Assembly (NCBI GenBank): GCA_963831005.1 | Contig: CAWHOW010000028.1 | Span: forward strand, 1 to 64,000 | Direction: 5' to 3' | Source of the DNA: CAWHOW01 sp963831005 | Lineage (GTDB): Bacteria; Bacteroidota; Bacteroidia; Bacteroidales; CG2-30-32-10 | Length of the DNA: 64,000 nucleotides | Shown: positions 26,982-37,289 of the stretch, in pieces | Numbering within the stretch: the stretch's first letter is position 1 | Layout: the number at the start of each line of letters is the position of its first letter | Notes under the pieces: model-generated | What the model saw: only the letters and a program-made list of their open reading frames with translations | Told to the model about the DNA's origin: nothing | The model's database searches: none | Program-made: the position numbers and the translations under genes

Positions 26982-28288
26982 ATGAGTTCATTCGAGATCA
27001 TTGGAGCTAAAAAGCTGAAAGGCGAAATTACGCCACAAGGAGCAAAGAACGAGGCATTGCAGGTTATCTGTGCCGTATTGCTTTCTCCTGAAACAGTTAC
27101 TATAAGCAATATTCCCAATATACGCGATGTAAATAAGCTTATTGAGCTGATGCAGGATTTAGGGGTTAAAGTTGAAAAGAAAAAGGAAGGCGAATATTCA
27201 TTCTGTGCTGATGAGGTGAATCTTGATTTCATGTACACTGATGATTATAAGCAAAAAGCTACAAGCTTAAGAGGCTCTATTATGATAATAGGACCGCTGC
27301 TTTCACGCTTTGGTCAAGGGTTATATTCCAAAGCCAGGAGGGGATAAGATTGGCAGACGCAGATTAGATACTCACTTTATCGGATTACAAAAACTCGGCG
27401 CCGATTTTAATTACGATGCGGATAATAATTTTTATAAGGTAAGTGCTAAGAAACTTCAAGGGAACTTACATGCATCTGGATGAAGCATCAGTTACAGGTA
27501 CTGCCAATATTATAATGGCTGCTGTTATGGCAAATGGAGTAACCACTATTTACAATGCAGCCTGCGAACCATATCTGCAACAGCTTTGCAAAATGCTTAA
27601 CAGGATGGGTGCTAAAATAAATGGTGTCGGTTCTAACCTGATTTCAATTGAAGGAGTTGAAAAACTTAACGGAACCACTCATCGCTTGCTTCCGGATATG
27701 ATTGAAATAGGAAGCTTTATTGGTCTTGCTGCCATGACACAAAGCGAAATCACTATAAAGAATGTTGCTTATGATGAACTTGGAATTATTCCTGATGTTT
27801 TTAGAAGGCTTGGCATTATGCTAGAACGGAGGGGAGAAGACATTTACGTACCCGAACAGAAGCATTACCAGATAGAAACTTTTATTGATGGTTCCATCCT
27901 TACTATTGCCGATGCTATATGGCCGGGTTTCACTCCCGACCTTTTAAGTATTATTCTTGTAGTCGCTACGCAGGCAAAAGGCAGTGTACTTATTCATCAG
28001 AAGATGTTTGAAAGCCGCTTGTTTTTTGTTGACAAACTTATTGATATGGGTGCACAGATAATTCTTTGCGATCCGCACCGTGCTACAGTTATAGGTCTTG
28101 ACAGGCAGTTTCCATTAAGAGGCATTGAGATGGTTTCACCTGATATCCGTGCAGGGGTTTCTTTGCTTATCGCTGCTCTTTCTGCTAATGGCAAAAGTGT
28201 TATTCATAACATTGAGCAGATAGATCGAGGATACCAAGATATTGATATACGTTTACAAAAACTTGGTGCGCAGATAAAAAGAATTTAA
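26982..28288 (+). pseudogene. murA: UDP-N-acetylglucosamine 1-carboxyvinyltransferase, two apparent frameshifts
   Basis: MurA makes the first committed step of peptidoglycan synthesis. The N-terminal Lys-Asn motif is in PQGAKNEALQV. The frame shifts by +1 at the G-run near 27318-27320 and again near 27459-27464; removing one base at each place gives a full protein through PKPGGDKIGRRRLDTHF and LDEASVTGTANI to SVIHNIEQIDRGY. The position of the usual catalytic Cys (PGGC in E. coli) is Asp here (codon 27343-27345), a variant known in other bacteria and linked to fosfomycin tolerance. MurA is normally essential and no other copy is in view, so sequence error is the likelier cause of the breaks. 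Confidence 0.88.
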
Positions 28289-28326
28289 TAATTCAACTGC
28301 TCTTTTAAAAAAGTTTCTTTCTTAGG

Positions 28327-29082
28327 TTATAAATCAAAAGATTCTTTAATAAAGGAAGAATACATTCCCCCACTTATCAGTTTGGTTTGAGCTTTGTCAT
28401 TCATAATAAAAACAAACTTTCCTTTAAAGTATTTGTGGATCTCCTTTACATAATTTCGGTTGATAAGCAATGACTTTGATATCCTGAGAAAATCAGCTTG
28501 TAGTTTTTGCGAAAGCAATGTCAGTGTTTGGTCAGTAATAAATTCTTCTCCATTCTGGTTATAAAAATTCACATACTTTTCGTTGGCAATAAAATATACT
28601 ATTTCTTCAAGTTTAACAGGAATGATCTTGTTCCCTAATTTATGTGCAATAGTAGTTATAGCAGGAGTTTGAAAACTTATTTGCTTGATGTTTTCATAAA
28701 GCTCATTATTGTTTCCATTGCTTATTTTTTCAATTTTCTGAATAGTAAGCTGAAGCCGGTCTGATTCAACCGGCTTCAGCAAATAATCAACAGAGTATGT
28801 ATTAAATGCTTCAAGTGCATAGCTATCGTATGCGGTGCAAAATATTACAAATGGCTTGTGATGAATCTCCATTAGCATTTTAAATACATTTTTCCCCGGC
28901 ATTTGAATGTCAAGAAAGATAATGTCAGGCTTCAGTCTTTCAATCATTTCAAAGGCTTCATCACCATCGGCAGCTTCACCACATATTTTAAAATGAGTTG
29001 GGTAATCATTAAGCAGGCGTTTCAGCCTTTGCCTTGCTAATTTTTCATCATCTATTATTAATGTGCTCCAGGGCTTTTTCAT
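28327..29082 (-). CDS. LytTR-family two-component response regulator
   Basis: The protein has 251 residues. An N-terminal receiver domain (about 5-120) has the acidic pair IIDDE, the phosphorylatable Asp in DIIFLDIQMPG and the Lys in YLLKPVE. A LytTR DNA-binding domain follows (about 145-245) with YFIANEKYVNFY and FLRISKSLLINRNYV. It lies 12 bases after the kinase gene and is its obvious partner. Target genes are not indicated by the sequence. Confidence 0.92.
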   Translation of the reverse strand: MKKPWSTLIIDDEKLARQRLKRLLNDYPTHFKICGEAADGDEAFEMIERLKPDIIFLDIQMPGKNVFKMLMEIHHKPFVIFCTAYDSYALEAFNTYSVDYLLKPVESDRLQLTIQKIEKISNGNNNELYENIKQISFQTPAITTIAHKLGNKIIPVKLEEIVYFIANEKYVNFYNQNGEEFITDQTLTLLSQKLQADFLRISKSLLINRNYVKEIHKYFKGKFVFIMNDKAQTKLISGGMYSSFIKESFDL

Positions 29083-29094
29083 GAGTTAAGAAAA

Positions 29095-31417
29095 TTATTT
29101 CGTCAACATAATTACTAATTTTTTCTCAGGTTGATTGATAAACTCAATTTCAAATGGTTTCTTGTAGAGTAGTTTTAACTTCTCATACGTGTTCTGCAAA
29201 CCATAGCCGGATATAAGACCTCCGGGAAACTCAGGTCCATTATCATATATCTCGATATATACTTTAGCTTCTTCTTCAAATATTTTAATTTTAATGATCC
29301 CTTTCCCTGTTATCTTTGAAATACCATGCTTTACTGCATTTTCAGCTAAGGGCTGAAGAATGAATTTTGGTATCCTGAAATCGTATATTGAATTCTGAAC
29401 ATCAATGCTGTATTTCAGTTTATCTTCAAACCTGTTCTTTTCTATATCAAGGTAAATACTTGCCATTTCAATTTCATCTTTTACTGAAGAGAAATGGTCA
29501 TCTTCTTTATTGATGTTATAACGGAACAACTTTGATAATGACAACGCCATTTTTTCAGTTCTGCCTGCATCTGTATAAGCCAGCGATGCCAGTGAATTCA
29601 AGGCATTGTATAAGAAAATGTGGATTAATCCGAGCCTGCAATGCATTAAGATCCGATTTGAATTTTAATTCTTTTTGTTTTGTAAGTTCAAGTTCTTTTT
29701 CCTGCAACAGCCCCGAAATTTTATTTGTCTGGAAGCGTGCATATATCCTGTAAAGCGTTATCAGAAATGGTATCAGCATTATTTTCCAACCAACATTAGT
29801 AGGAGAAACAAATTCAGGAGCAATGAATAAATACATTATCTGGTAGGCAAGCCATATACAGAAGAAGGACAGGAGAAAGTTTAAGATGATCACTATCCAG
29901 TTCTTTTTGATTTTCCCAAGCAAATTGTCAACTCCTAAAAACAAAATGCCACATAATATCGCAAAAGGAATAAAAAATATCTCAAAAATAAGACACAAAC
30001 TAATTTCATGGAAATCGCCACCAATAAATTTTACAATTAGCAGAATGAAAACAGCAATTGTCGGAATCTGTGCTACCAATATCGCTTCAATAATTCTTTT
30101 TGCAATTTTCGATTTTATTTTTCCAATAGAATAATTAAAACCATAATAATAGTATATCTCAGAGAAAACAAATAATAATATAACTGATAAAATTATCATT
30201 ATAAAAAACACTACATTTCTGTCAGGCGCGTCAAATTTATCATCAAGGATATTCTGCACTTCATCTTCGCCTCCTATAGCATACATTTTCTTAAGCATAT
30301 ATTTATCATAAGCAGACAAGCTGTCGCTATAATTGAAGATAGAACCTTTTATATTATTTTCTTTAAATTCACCAAGTAAATTCACAATATCATATCTTAA
30401 ACATCTGCCCATGTCTTCTGATGTCCTGTTTGTATCTATTAACATCAGGAAATGTTTATTAAAAGGGAAAAACAGATGAGAACCTTCAGTCACCAAGTAT
30501 CCTCCGTCTATGCTCTTACAGCCATTCTTAAGATATGTTGAGTCATCTTTTATTGAATCGAACTTTATGGTTAATGAAGGCTGCCTGTCAACAATTTTAA
30601 CATTTATAGTCTCGAAAAGCCCATTGAGTTCATCCGCAAAATCATTTATTATTTTAATGTATTTCTTTGAAGGATGTCCTGTAATTTTTATTCTCAAGTC
30701 ATTTTTCATTAAATTCAAGTCATAGGTATAGGGTTTAAATGTTACTGTTTTCCTGATAAATTCGTTATTATAATCATCAACAATCCTATAAGTTTGAGCC
30801 TGAACAGAACGCATTGAACCATCAGGATTTTTCACAGCAATATTTTCAATATAAAATTTCTGACCAACCTCAACTTTTTGTAAATGTTTTATTATATCTT
30901 GAGAAAATAAAGAATCTTTTGAAGGTACTTCAACTAAATCTCCCTTTTCGTTAAAAGTAACTGTATAAGAAACTACATTAAAACTTGTATATTTATTCTT
31001 TACTTCAATTCCTGTTGTTTTCATCAAAGCTTCTTTACTAATTACATTTTCCCATTGAAATTTATCACCATTCAGATAAAGTTTTGGTTCTGGTATTGGC
31101 AAAATGTGAAATATAAACAACGCATTATCAACATGCAGAAAGCTTGGACCTATTATATTTGGTGTAATATAAAACCAATTATTTTTTATGGGCTCTACTT
31201 TGCCATTATCATATTTAAGCCTATATATTTTATTAGGGTCATCAGCCTCAACTTTGACTATTGATTTTATAGAATAGTGTAAATCACCGCCCAGAATACT
31301 TACTTTGTAACCACGCCAATGGGAAACTGTCCATACGCTATCGTTGGTTGAAGCATTTGTTTTCAAGGCACTTGCTGCAGTGAGAAGCAAGAGCAGAATT
31401 AAGATTTTTGTTTTCAT
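29095..31417 (-). pseudogene. LytS-type sensor histidine kinase with GldM-like and DUF2927-like sensor region, frameshifted
   Basis: After a signal peptide (KILILLLLLTAASA), residues about 25-220 resemble the C-terminal part of GldM/PorM of the T9SS: FIFHILPIPEPKLYLNG, FNVVSYTVTF, then VGQKFYIENIAVKNPDGSM. Residues about 235-400 resemble DUF2927 (RCLRYDIVNLLGEF, then GSIFNYSDSLSAYDKYML). Several membrane helices follow, then a coiled segment and the kinase core (LQARINPHFLYNALNSLASL, LQPLAENAVKHGI). The frame shifts by +1 at a T-run (plus-strand 29615-29618) inside NPHFLY; removing one base restores the motif exactly. I place the start at the ATG before the signal peptide, not the upstream TTG at 31492. 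Confidence 0.8.
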
Positions 31418-31599
31418 AGTTTTTGTGGTTTTTAAATGTTTACACTGCAAAAAAACAATAGTATGAATGCAAAATAAATGTTTTTCCGACAACCTGGCTT
31501 TTTAGATGAGTGAAATTAGAAAAAGCCGGAGTGAAATAGCCGTTCATTGTCCGAATATTACCCTGCTAAATTATTTCCTTCAAACTCACAGATTATTAT

Positions 31600-31607
31600 T
31601 AATTTTG
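31600..31607 (+). promoter_or_regulatory. Bacteroidota -7 box
   Basis: TAATTTTG, an exact TAnnTTTG match, 16 bases before the thioredoxin-like gene, which would leave a very short leader. Confidence 0.4.
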
Positions 31608-31622
31608 TAAAAAAGATTTTAT

Positions 31623-32186
31623 ATGAAAAAACTCAGGTATATACTAATTCCTGCTATTATCGCTACTGTCGTTTTTACTTTTTCAGTTATTATCAGCAGC
31701 AACATTAATCCTTATTCCCGTACATCAGCTTCCAATGTGGATGTAGGTCTTAAAGCTCCTGACATCACCATGAAGAACCCTAACGATTCAGTTATCTCGT
31801 TATACTCAATTACAAATAAGCTTGTACTTGTTGATTTCTGGGCATCCTGGTGCGGCCCATGCCGCATGGAAAATCCTAATGTTGTAGCAGCGTATAAAAA
31901 ATACAAAGACGAAAAATTCAAAAAGGTGAAATGCAAAGGATTTACAGTTTTCAGTGTTTCTCTCGACAAGGATAAAACAGCCTGGAAAACTGCTATTTCA
32001 AGAGATGGTCTTGAGTGGCCATATCATGTAAGCGATCTGAAATTCTGGAGCAATGCTGCTGCCCTGACTTATGGAGTGACATTTATTCCTTTCAATTTCT
32101 TAATTGACAAGAACGGAATTGTTCTGGCAAAAGGACTTCGCGGAAGTGACCTTACCGATAAGCTTGAATCGCTGAAAAACAAATAA
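31623..32186 (+). CDS. TlpA-like thioredoxin-fold protein
   Basis: The protein has 187 residues with an N-terminal membrane anchor or signal (about 7-26). The thioredoxin active site is DFWASWCGPCRMEN, with Cys77 and Cys80; the cis-Pro is in FIPFNFLID. This fits the TlpA/ResA group that reduces disulfides in the periplasm, for instance for cytochrome c or other thiol proteins. It stands alone, with its own promoter-like box. Confidence 0.88.
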   Translation: MKKLRYILIPAIIATVVFTFSVIISSNINPYSRTSASNVDVGLKAPDITMKNPNDSVISLYSITNKLVLVDFWASWCGPCRMENPNVVAAYKKYKDEKFKKVKCKGFTVFSVSLDKDKTAWKTAISRDGLEWPYHVSDLKFWSNAAALTYGVTFIPFNFLIDKNGIVLAKGLRGSDLTDKLESLKNK

Positions 32187-32384
32187 TCATTTCCTTAAAG
32201 CTCTTGCTGCGAATAAAACATTATTTTTGCCGCTGATTATTTACCGGGTGGTCTGACAAAATGACTTAACCATACATTCTGGCAAGGCTTTTGTTAATCA
32301 TTTAAGCTCACAAAATACTGACAAGTTTTGATTTTTTGATTGCAATAAACACAATGTTGCAAAAGCGCCACCAATTAAAATACT

Positions 32385-33008
32385 ATGGCTAATATTAAAG
32401 AGATGTTGAAAATGAATAAAAAGAAGAACGCCAAAGAGAATATCAAAGAAATGGAAGATACAGTTAAGACCGAAGAGAAAACAACTGTTGAAAATGAAAG
32501 TTCAGAGACTGCCGAAGATCAGGGTGTGAAAGAAGAAAGCAATGAAGAGAAAGAAGAGGAAAAAAAGGAACCGGATTTTGAAGAAAAGTTCCTTGACATG
32601 AATGACAAATTCCTTAGGCTTCATGCTGAATTTGACAATTACAGGAAAAGGACCATCAAGGAAAGGATTGATTTAAGCAAATATGCAACTGAAGATGTTA
32701 TTAAATCTTTTCTGCCTGTTATGGACGACCTTGAAAGAGCCGTTAAGCTGATGGAAAATGCAGAAACTGACCCCGTGCAGCAAGGCGTGGTTCTTATTTA
32801 TCAAAAGTTTAAGAATATCCTTACCCAAAAAGGGGTGGAGGAAATAAAGACTACGGGCGAAACTTTCAACACTGATTTTCACGAAGCAATAACTAATATT
32901 CCTGCCGAGAGCGATGATAAAAAAGGACAGGTGATGGATGTTATTGAAAAAGGATATTTGCTTCATGGCAAGGTGATACGCTTTGCAAAGGTTGTTGTGG
33001 CTAATTAA
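32385..33008 (+). CDS. grpE: Nucleotide exchange factor GrpE
   Basis: GrpE releases ADP from DnaK in the Hsp70 cycle. The protein has 207 residues: a long acidic, Lys/Glu-rich unstructured N-terminus (about 10-70), a helix (DMNDKFLRLHAEFDNYRKR) and the family signature near the end (EKGYLLHGKVIRFAKVVVAN). Alternative starts at Met8 or Met10 are possible. It is followed by dnaJ; dnaK is not in the window. Confidence 0.95.
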   Translation: MANIKEMLKMNKKKNAKENIKEMEDTVKTEEKTTVENESSETAEDQGVKEESNEEKEEEKKEPDFEEKFLDMNDKFLRLHAEFDNYRKRTIKERIDLSKYATEDVIKSFLPVMDDLERAVKLMENAETDPVQQGVVLIYQKFKNILTQKGVEEIKTTGETFNTDFHEAITNIPAESDDKKGQVMDVIEKGYLLHGKVIRFAKVVVAN

Positions 33009-33022
33009 AAGTTAATTATATG

Positions 33023-33098
33023 GAAAATCAATTTGAATGCCCCAAACCCTGAAGGGTGCAAATTGATTTTCAACACACCCTTTAGGGCAGGGGCAGAT
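33023..33098. repeat. Inverted repeat between grpE and dnaJ
   Basis: GAAAATCAATTTG (33023-33035) pairs perfectly with CAAATTGATTTTC (33059-33071), enclosing CCCTGAAGGGTG; a partial second fold is CACCCTTTAGGGCAGGGG. It may be a transcript hairpin that separates the two chaperone messages, or a dispersed palindrome. Confidence 0.6.
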
Positions 33099-33148
33099 GT
33101 TGAAAATCCTCAAAATATAAATATCATCTTTATTTGAGATATTGCAAG

Positions 33149-34297
33149 ATGGAAAAAAGAGATTATTACGAAATATTGGGCGTTGCCAAAAATGCCACCG
33201 ATGCCGAACTAAAGAAAGCTTACCGCCAGATGGCTCTTAAATACCATCCCGATAAAAATCCCGACGATAAAAAAGCTGAAGATAAATTCAAGGAAGCTGC
33301 TGAGGCTTATGAAGTGTTGAGCGACCCCCAGAAACGACAGAAATACGACCAATTCGGACATGCAGGTCTTGGTAATGCTGCCGGTTTTGGCGGAGGTGGT
33401 GGCATGAATATGGATGACATATTCAGTCATTTCGGTGATATATTTGGTGATATGTTTGGTGGCGGTTTCAGTTCACGAGGTGGCGGACAGCGTGGAAGAA
33501 GGGTAAATAAAGGCTCTAATCTAAGGGTAAAGGTTAAACTTACTCTGGAAGAAATTGCCAAAGGCGTTGAGAAAAAGATCAAGGTAAATAAATATGTTGG
33601 CTGCGATGATTGCCATGGTTCAGGAGCAAAAGGAGGATCATCCTATACCCGTTGTTCCACCTGTCATGGCACAGGGCAGGTTACAAGGGTTACCAGTACT
33701 TTTCTCGGACAGATGCAAACAGCTTCCGTTTGCCCTCAATGCGGCGGAGAAGGACAGATCATTACCGATAAATGCAACACTTGTTTTGGCAATGGAGTTG
33801 TTAAAGGCGAAGAAGTTATTTCACTTAATATTCCTGCAGGTGTTGCCGAAGGCATGCAGCTTTCGGTAAGTGGCAAAGGCAATGCTGCTGCACGCGGAGG
33901 CATTGCAGGCGATTTGATTGTAGTTATTGAAGAACAGGAACATCCCGAATTGTTAAGGGATGAAGAAAACCTGTTGTACGTACACTATATCTCCTTCCCT
34001 GAGGCTGCTATGGGCACTTCTATAGAAGTCCCTGCACTTGAAGGGAAAGCACGTGTAAAAATTGAACCGGGAACACAATCCGGTAAAGTGCTACGATTAA
34101 AAGGCAAGGGTTTGCCCAGCCTTAACTCCTATTCTCGAGGCGACCTGCTGGTAAGCATTAATGTATGGACACCTCAAAACCTTACAAAAGATGAACGTGC
34201 CTTACTCGATAAATTAGAGGCTTCACAAAACTTTAAACCAAATCCCGGCAAAAAGGACAAGAACTTGTTTGAACGCTGGAGGGAAAAATTTAAGTAG
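33149..34297 (+). CDS. dnaJ: Chaperone DnaJ (Hsp40)
   Basis: This co-chaperone stimulates DnaK ATPase and delivers substrates. I chose the Met of MEKRDYYEILG, 15 bases inside the longer open frame, since DnaJ begins there in the family. The J domain has YHPDKNP; a Gly/Phe-rich stretch follows (about 75-120); four zinc motifs are CDDCHGSG, CSTCHGTG, CPQCGGEG and CNTCFGNG; the C-terminal substrate domains end at about residue 382. Standard length, with all key residues present. Confidence 0.96.
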   Translation: MEKRDYYEILGVAKNATDAELKKAYRQMALKYHPDKNPDDKKAEDKFKEAAEAYEVLSDPQKRQKYDQFGHAGLGNAAGFGGGGGMNMDDIFSHFGDIFGDMFGGGFSSRGGGQRGRRVNKGSNLRVKVKLTLEEIAKGVEKKIKVNKYVGCDDCHGSGAKGGSSYTRCSTCHGTGQVTRVTSTFLGQMQTASVCPQCGGEGQIITDKCNTCFGNGVVKGEEVISLNIPAGVAEGMQLSVSGKGNAAARGGIAGDLIVVIEEQEHPELLRDEENLLYVHYISFPEAAMGTSIEVPALEGKARVKIEPGTQSGKVLRLKGKGLPSLNSYSRGDLLVSINVWTPQNLTKDERALLDKLEASQNFKPNPGKKDKNLFERWREKFK

Positions 34298-34437
34298 GCT
34301 TTACCATTTGATAGTTAGATTGTATGCCTTGCCGTCAGGCAGGTTCAACTTTTCAATAGTTTGTTATACACTTTCTCCATTTCACTTCTTTTCTCTGCTA
34401 ATTAATCTCGCTAACAGATGAGTTAACCTCATTATAA

Positions 34438-34815
34438 TGTGAGGTAAAGTCAATTATATGTGAGATGACTTCAACAGGAGTTGAATCGTATTCACAAGAG
34501 TTAAATCGTATTCATCAAGAGTTGAAGTGTATTCAACAGGAGTTGAAGTGTATTCAACAGGAGTTGAGGTGACTTCAACAGGAGTTAAGGTGACTTCAAC
34601 AGAAGTTGAGGTGACTTCAACAAGAGTTGAGGTGACTTCAACAAGAGTTGAGGTGACTTCAACAGAAGTTGAGGTGACTTCAATAGGAGTTAAGGTGACT
34701 TCAGCAGGAGTCGAGGTGACTTCAACAAGAGTTGAGGTGACTTCAACAGGAGTTAAGGTGACTTTAACAGAAGTTGAGGTAACTTCAATAGGAATTGAAG
34801 TAACATTATTGACTG
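34438..34815. repeat. 21-bp tandem array 4 (about 18 units)
   Basis: Units begin TTGAGGTGACTTC and end AACAGGAG or variants; phase is strict from 34522 to 34815, while edge units (34438-34521) are 20-22 bases and degenerate. In RNA each unit can fold as GUUGAGG-UGA-CUUCAAC, a 7-bp stem with one G-U pair. The array fills most of the 709-base gap between dnaJ and the ABC transporter. Confidence 0.92.
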
Positions 34816-34957
34816 TTTATGCGCTTTCTCTTAAAAAGGCAATGAAGATTCCAATGGTAAAAGCATTGTAAACAACTATTGAAGTGATAACATGAGTGAA
34901 TGAAGGCTGCGGGAGAAGAGAAGGTTCGAAATTTTTATATCATGTTTTATAATTTAA

Positions 34958-34986
34958 TTGCTTTTCATAAGGTCTTTGTATATTTG
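34958..34986 (+). promoter_or_regulatory. Bacteroidota promoter
   Basis: TTG at 34958-34960 and TATATTTG (TAnnTTTG) at 34979-34986, 18 bases apart, lie about 20 bases before the ABC ATPase start. Confidence 0.6.
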
Positions 34987-35006
34987 CCTTCAAATAAACA
35001 ATCAGC

Positions 35007-35933
35007 ATGGATCTTTTTAATGCAGTAAACGTTACCAAACGCTTTGCCAACCATACTGCCCTCGATAAGGTAAGTATTTCGGTTCCCGCTCAAAGCATAT
35101 TTGGTTTACTTGGCCCTAATGGTGCCGGCAAAACAACCCTCATCAGGATAATCAACCAGATAACCGGTCCCGATGAAGGTGAACTCTTCCTTAACGGACA
35201 AAAGCTAAAACCCAGCGATGTTGAACTGATCGGTTATCTTCCCGAAGAAAGAGGGCTTTATAAAAAGATGAAGGTCGGCGAACAGGCTTTATACCTGGCG
35301 CAGCTTAAAGGATTATCGAAAACAGTAGCAATGAAAAAGCTGAAATACTGGTTCGAAAAGTTTGAGATACAGGCATGGTGGGGACGAAAGGTAGAAGAAT
35401 TATCCAAAGGCATGCAGCAGAAAGTGCAGTTCATTGTTACCATACTTCATGACCCTAAGCTTCTCATTTTCGATGAACCATTCAGCGGTTTCGATCCTAT
35501 AAACGTTAACCTTTTAAGGGATGAGATACTCAACCTTCGCAGCAATGGAGCCACTATTATTTTCTCTACACACAATATGGCTTCTGTTGAAGAGCTTTGC
35601 GACCATATAGCTCTTATCAATAAATCAAGAAAGATACTTGAAGGCAGTGTAAAAGATGTACGCAAACAATTTCGCAGCGATACTTACGAATTAGATTTTC
35701 TACATGCAAACGGACAGTTGCAACAGGCATTCAGCAATGATATGTTACTTGTTGAAGAGAGCAAAGAAGATGAAATAACCCACATCAAAGTAAAGACAAC
35801 CATCGGCAGAAACGAACTGCTGCAAAGGATGATACCGCTTGGAGAGATACAGTCTTTCAAAGAAGTGATACCAAGCATGAATGATATTTTTATTTCACTG
35901 GTTCAAAAAGATTCTAAAGAACAATCAAATTAA
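35007..35933 (+). CDS. ABC transporter ATPase, NatA-like
   Basis: The protein has 308 residues. Walker A is GPNGAGKTT, the signature LSKGMQQKVQ (a G-M-Q variant of LSGGQ), Walker B LLIFDEPFSGFDP and the switch His in FSTHNMASVEEL. The C-terminal 70 residues form the extra domain common to NatA/DrrA-type exporters. The permease starts six bases after its stop, so the two form one operon and one exporter, possibly for sodium or for small molecules; the substrate is not shown. Confidence 0.9.
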   Translation: MDLFNAVNVTKRFANHTALDKVSISVPAQSIFGLLGPNGAGKTTLIRIINQITGPDEGELFLNGQKLKPSDVELIGYLPEERGLYKKMKVGEQALYLAQLKGLSKTVAMKKLKYWFEKFEIQAWWGRKVEELSKGMQQKVQFIVTILHDPKLLIFDEPFSGFDPINVNLLRDEILNLRSNGATIIFSTHNMASVEELCDHIALINKSRKILEGSVKDVRKQFRSDTYELDFLHANGQLQQAFSNDMLLVEESKEDEITHIKVKTTIGRNELLQRMIPLGEIQSFKEVIPSMNDIFISLVQKDSKEQSN

Positions 35934-35939
35934 ATTGAA

Positions 35940-37280
35940 ATGAAAAAAATTCCAATAATTATCCGCCGCGAATATCTTTCAAGAGTAAAGAAACGCTCTT
36001 TTATAGTAATGACCATACTTGGTCCCATACTCATGGCTGCTATGATGATAGTACCTATTTTTATTGCACAGATGTCGGACGAAACAAAGACCATAGCTGT
36101 TGCCGATGAAAGCGGGATATTTTACAAGCGTTTCCCTGATACCGAAAACATTAAATTCGTTTATCTCAATACCAATATAAAAGTATTGAAGGATAGCTTT
36201 GAACATAATAAATTCTATGCTATCCTCTACTTGCCGGCTGAAATAGTAAGCAAACCATCTACTGCCACTATGTATTCTGATAAGATGCCCAGTATTTCTG
36301 TGAAAGCGTATATTGAAAATGTTCTGAAGAAAGAACTGGAATCCATGAAACTCACCTCTTCAGGAGTAGATAAAAACATACTTGAGTCCATAGAAACGAA
36401 TATTAATTTATCAACTACACTGCTCAAAGGCAAAGGACTTGAAGAAAAAAGCAATTCAGAAGTAAGCACTTTCCTTGGACTTTTTGCGGGCATCATGATA
36501 TATATGTTCATTTTTTTATTTGGTACACAAGTAATGCGGGGAGTGATAGAAGAAAAGACCAGCAGGATAATTGAAGTGGTTATCTCATCGGTAAAGCCGT
36601 TTCAGTTGATGATGGGAAAGATAATTGGTATTGCACTGGTAGGCTTAACACAATTCCTATTGTGGATCATCCTGACATTTACTATTGTTACTGTTGCGCA
36701 GACTTCTTTACCTGACACATTTAAGTTCAGCAAGAAAGAGAATATCATGTTTGGGAACAGCAAAATAATGACTAAAGACCAGGCAGCACAGCTCAATTCA
36801 GAAAAGCAGTACAAGAATCAGGAAGTTCATGAAATGCTTGAATCAATCGGTAATATTGATTTTACTCTAATGATCTTTTCGTTTATTTTTTATTTCCTTT
36901 TTGGTTATTTACTATATGCGGCTTTGTTTGCAGCAGTGGGTTCGGCTGTTGACAGCGAAGCGGATACGCAGCAGTTCATGCTGCCTGTTACTATCCCGCT
37001 TATATTCGCTATTATAATGAGCCAGTTTGTAATCAATAATCCTGAAGGTCCTGTAGCATTCTGGCTGTCTATGATACCCTTTACTTCACCTATCATAATG
37101 CTGATAAGGATACCATTTGGTGTACCCACTACTCAAATTATTCTTTCAGCAACACTTCTTGTAGGCGGTTTCATATTATGTACATGGTTTGCAGGGAAGA
37201 TATACAGGACAGGCATACTGATGTATGGCAAGAAAGTCAGCTACAAAGAACTCTGGAAATGGATGACCTATAAAAGTTAA
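35940..37280 (+). CDS. ABC-2 type transporter permease, NatB-like
   Basis: The protein has 446 residues. A helix near residues 20-45 is followed by a large extracytoplasmic domain (about 50-175), then five membrane helices between about 180 and 425. The segment MRGVIEEKTSRIIEVVISSVKP and following helix is typical of NatB/ABC-2 permeases. It is coupled to the ATPase upstream, and the phosphatase gene follows after nine bases. Confidence 0.88.
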   Translation: MKKIPIIIRREYLSRVKKRSFIVMTILGPILMAAMMIVPIFIAQMSDETKTIAVADESGIFYKRFPDTENIKFVYLNTNIKVLKDSFEHNKFYAILYLPAEIVSKPSTATMYSDKMPSISVKAYIENVLKKELESMKLTSSGVDKNILESIETNINLSTTLLKGKGLEEKSNSEVSTFLGLFAGIMIYMFIFLFGTQVMRGVIEEKTSRIIEVVISSVKPFQLMMGKIIGIALVGLTQFLLWIILTFTIVTVAQTSLPDTFKFSKKENIMFGNSKIMTKDQAAQLNSEKQYKNQEVHEMLESIGNIDFTLMIFSFIFYFLFGYLLYAALFAAVGSAVDSEADTQQFMLPVTIPLIFAIIMSQFVINNPEGPVAFWLSMIPFTSPIIMLIRIPFGVPTTQIILSATLLVGGFILCTWFAGKIYRTGILMYGKKVSYKELWKWMTYKS

Positions 37281-37289
37281 GTAATACCA

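Noticed and set aside
34527..34871. 114-codon open frame through array 4
   Set aside because: A product of period 21 only; it begins inside the array without a ribosome site.
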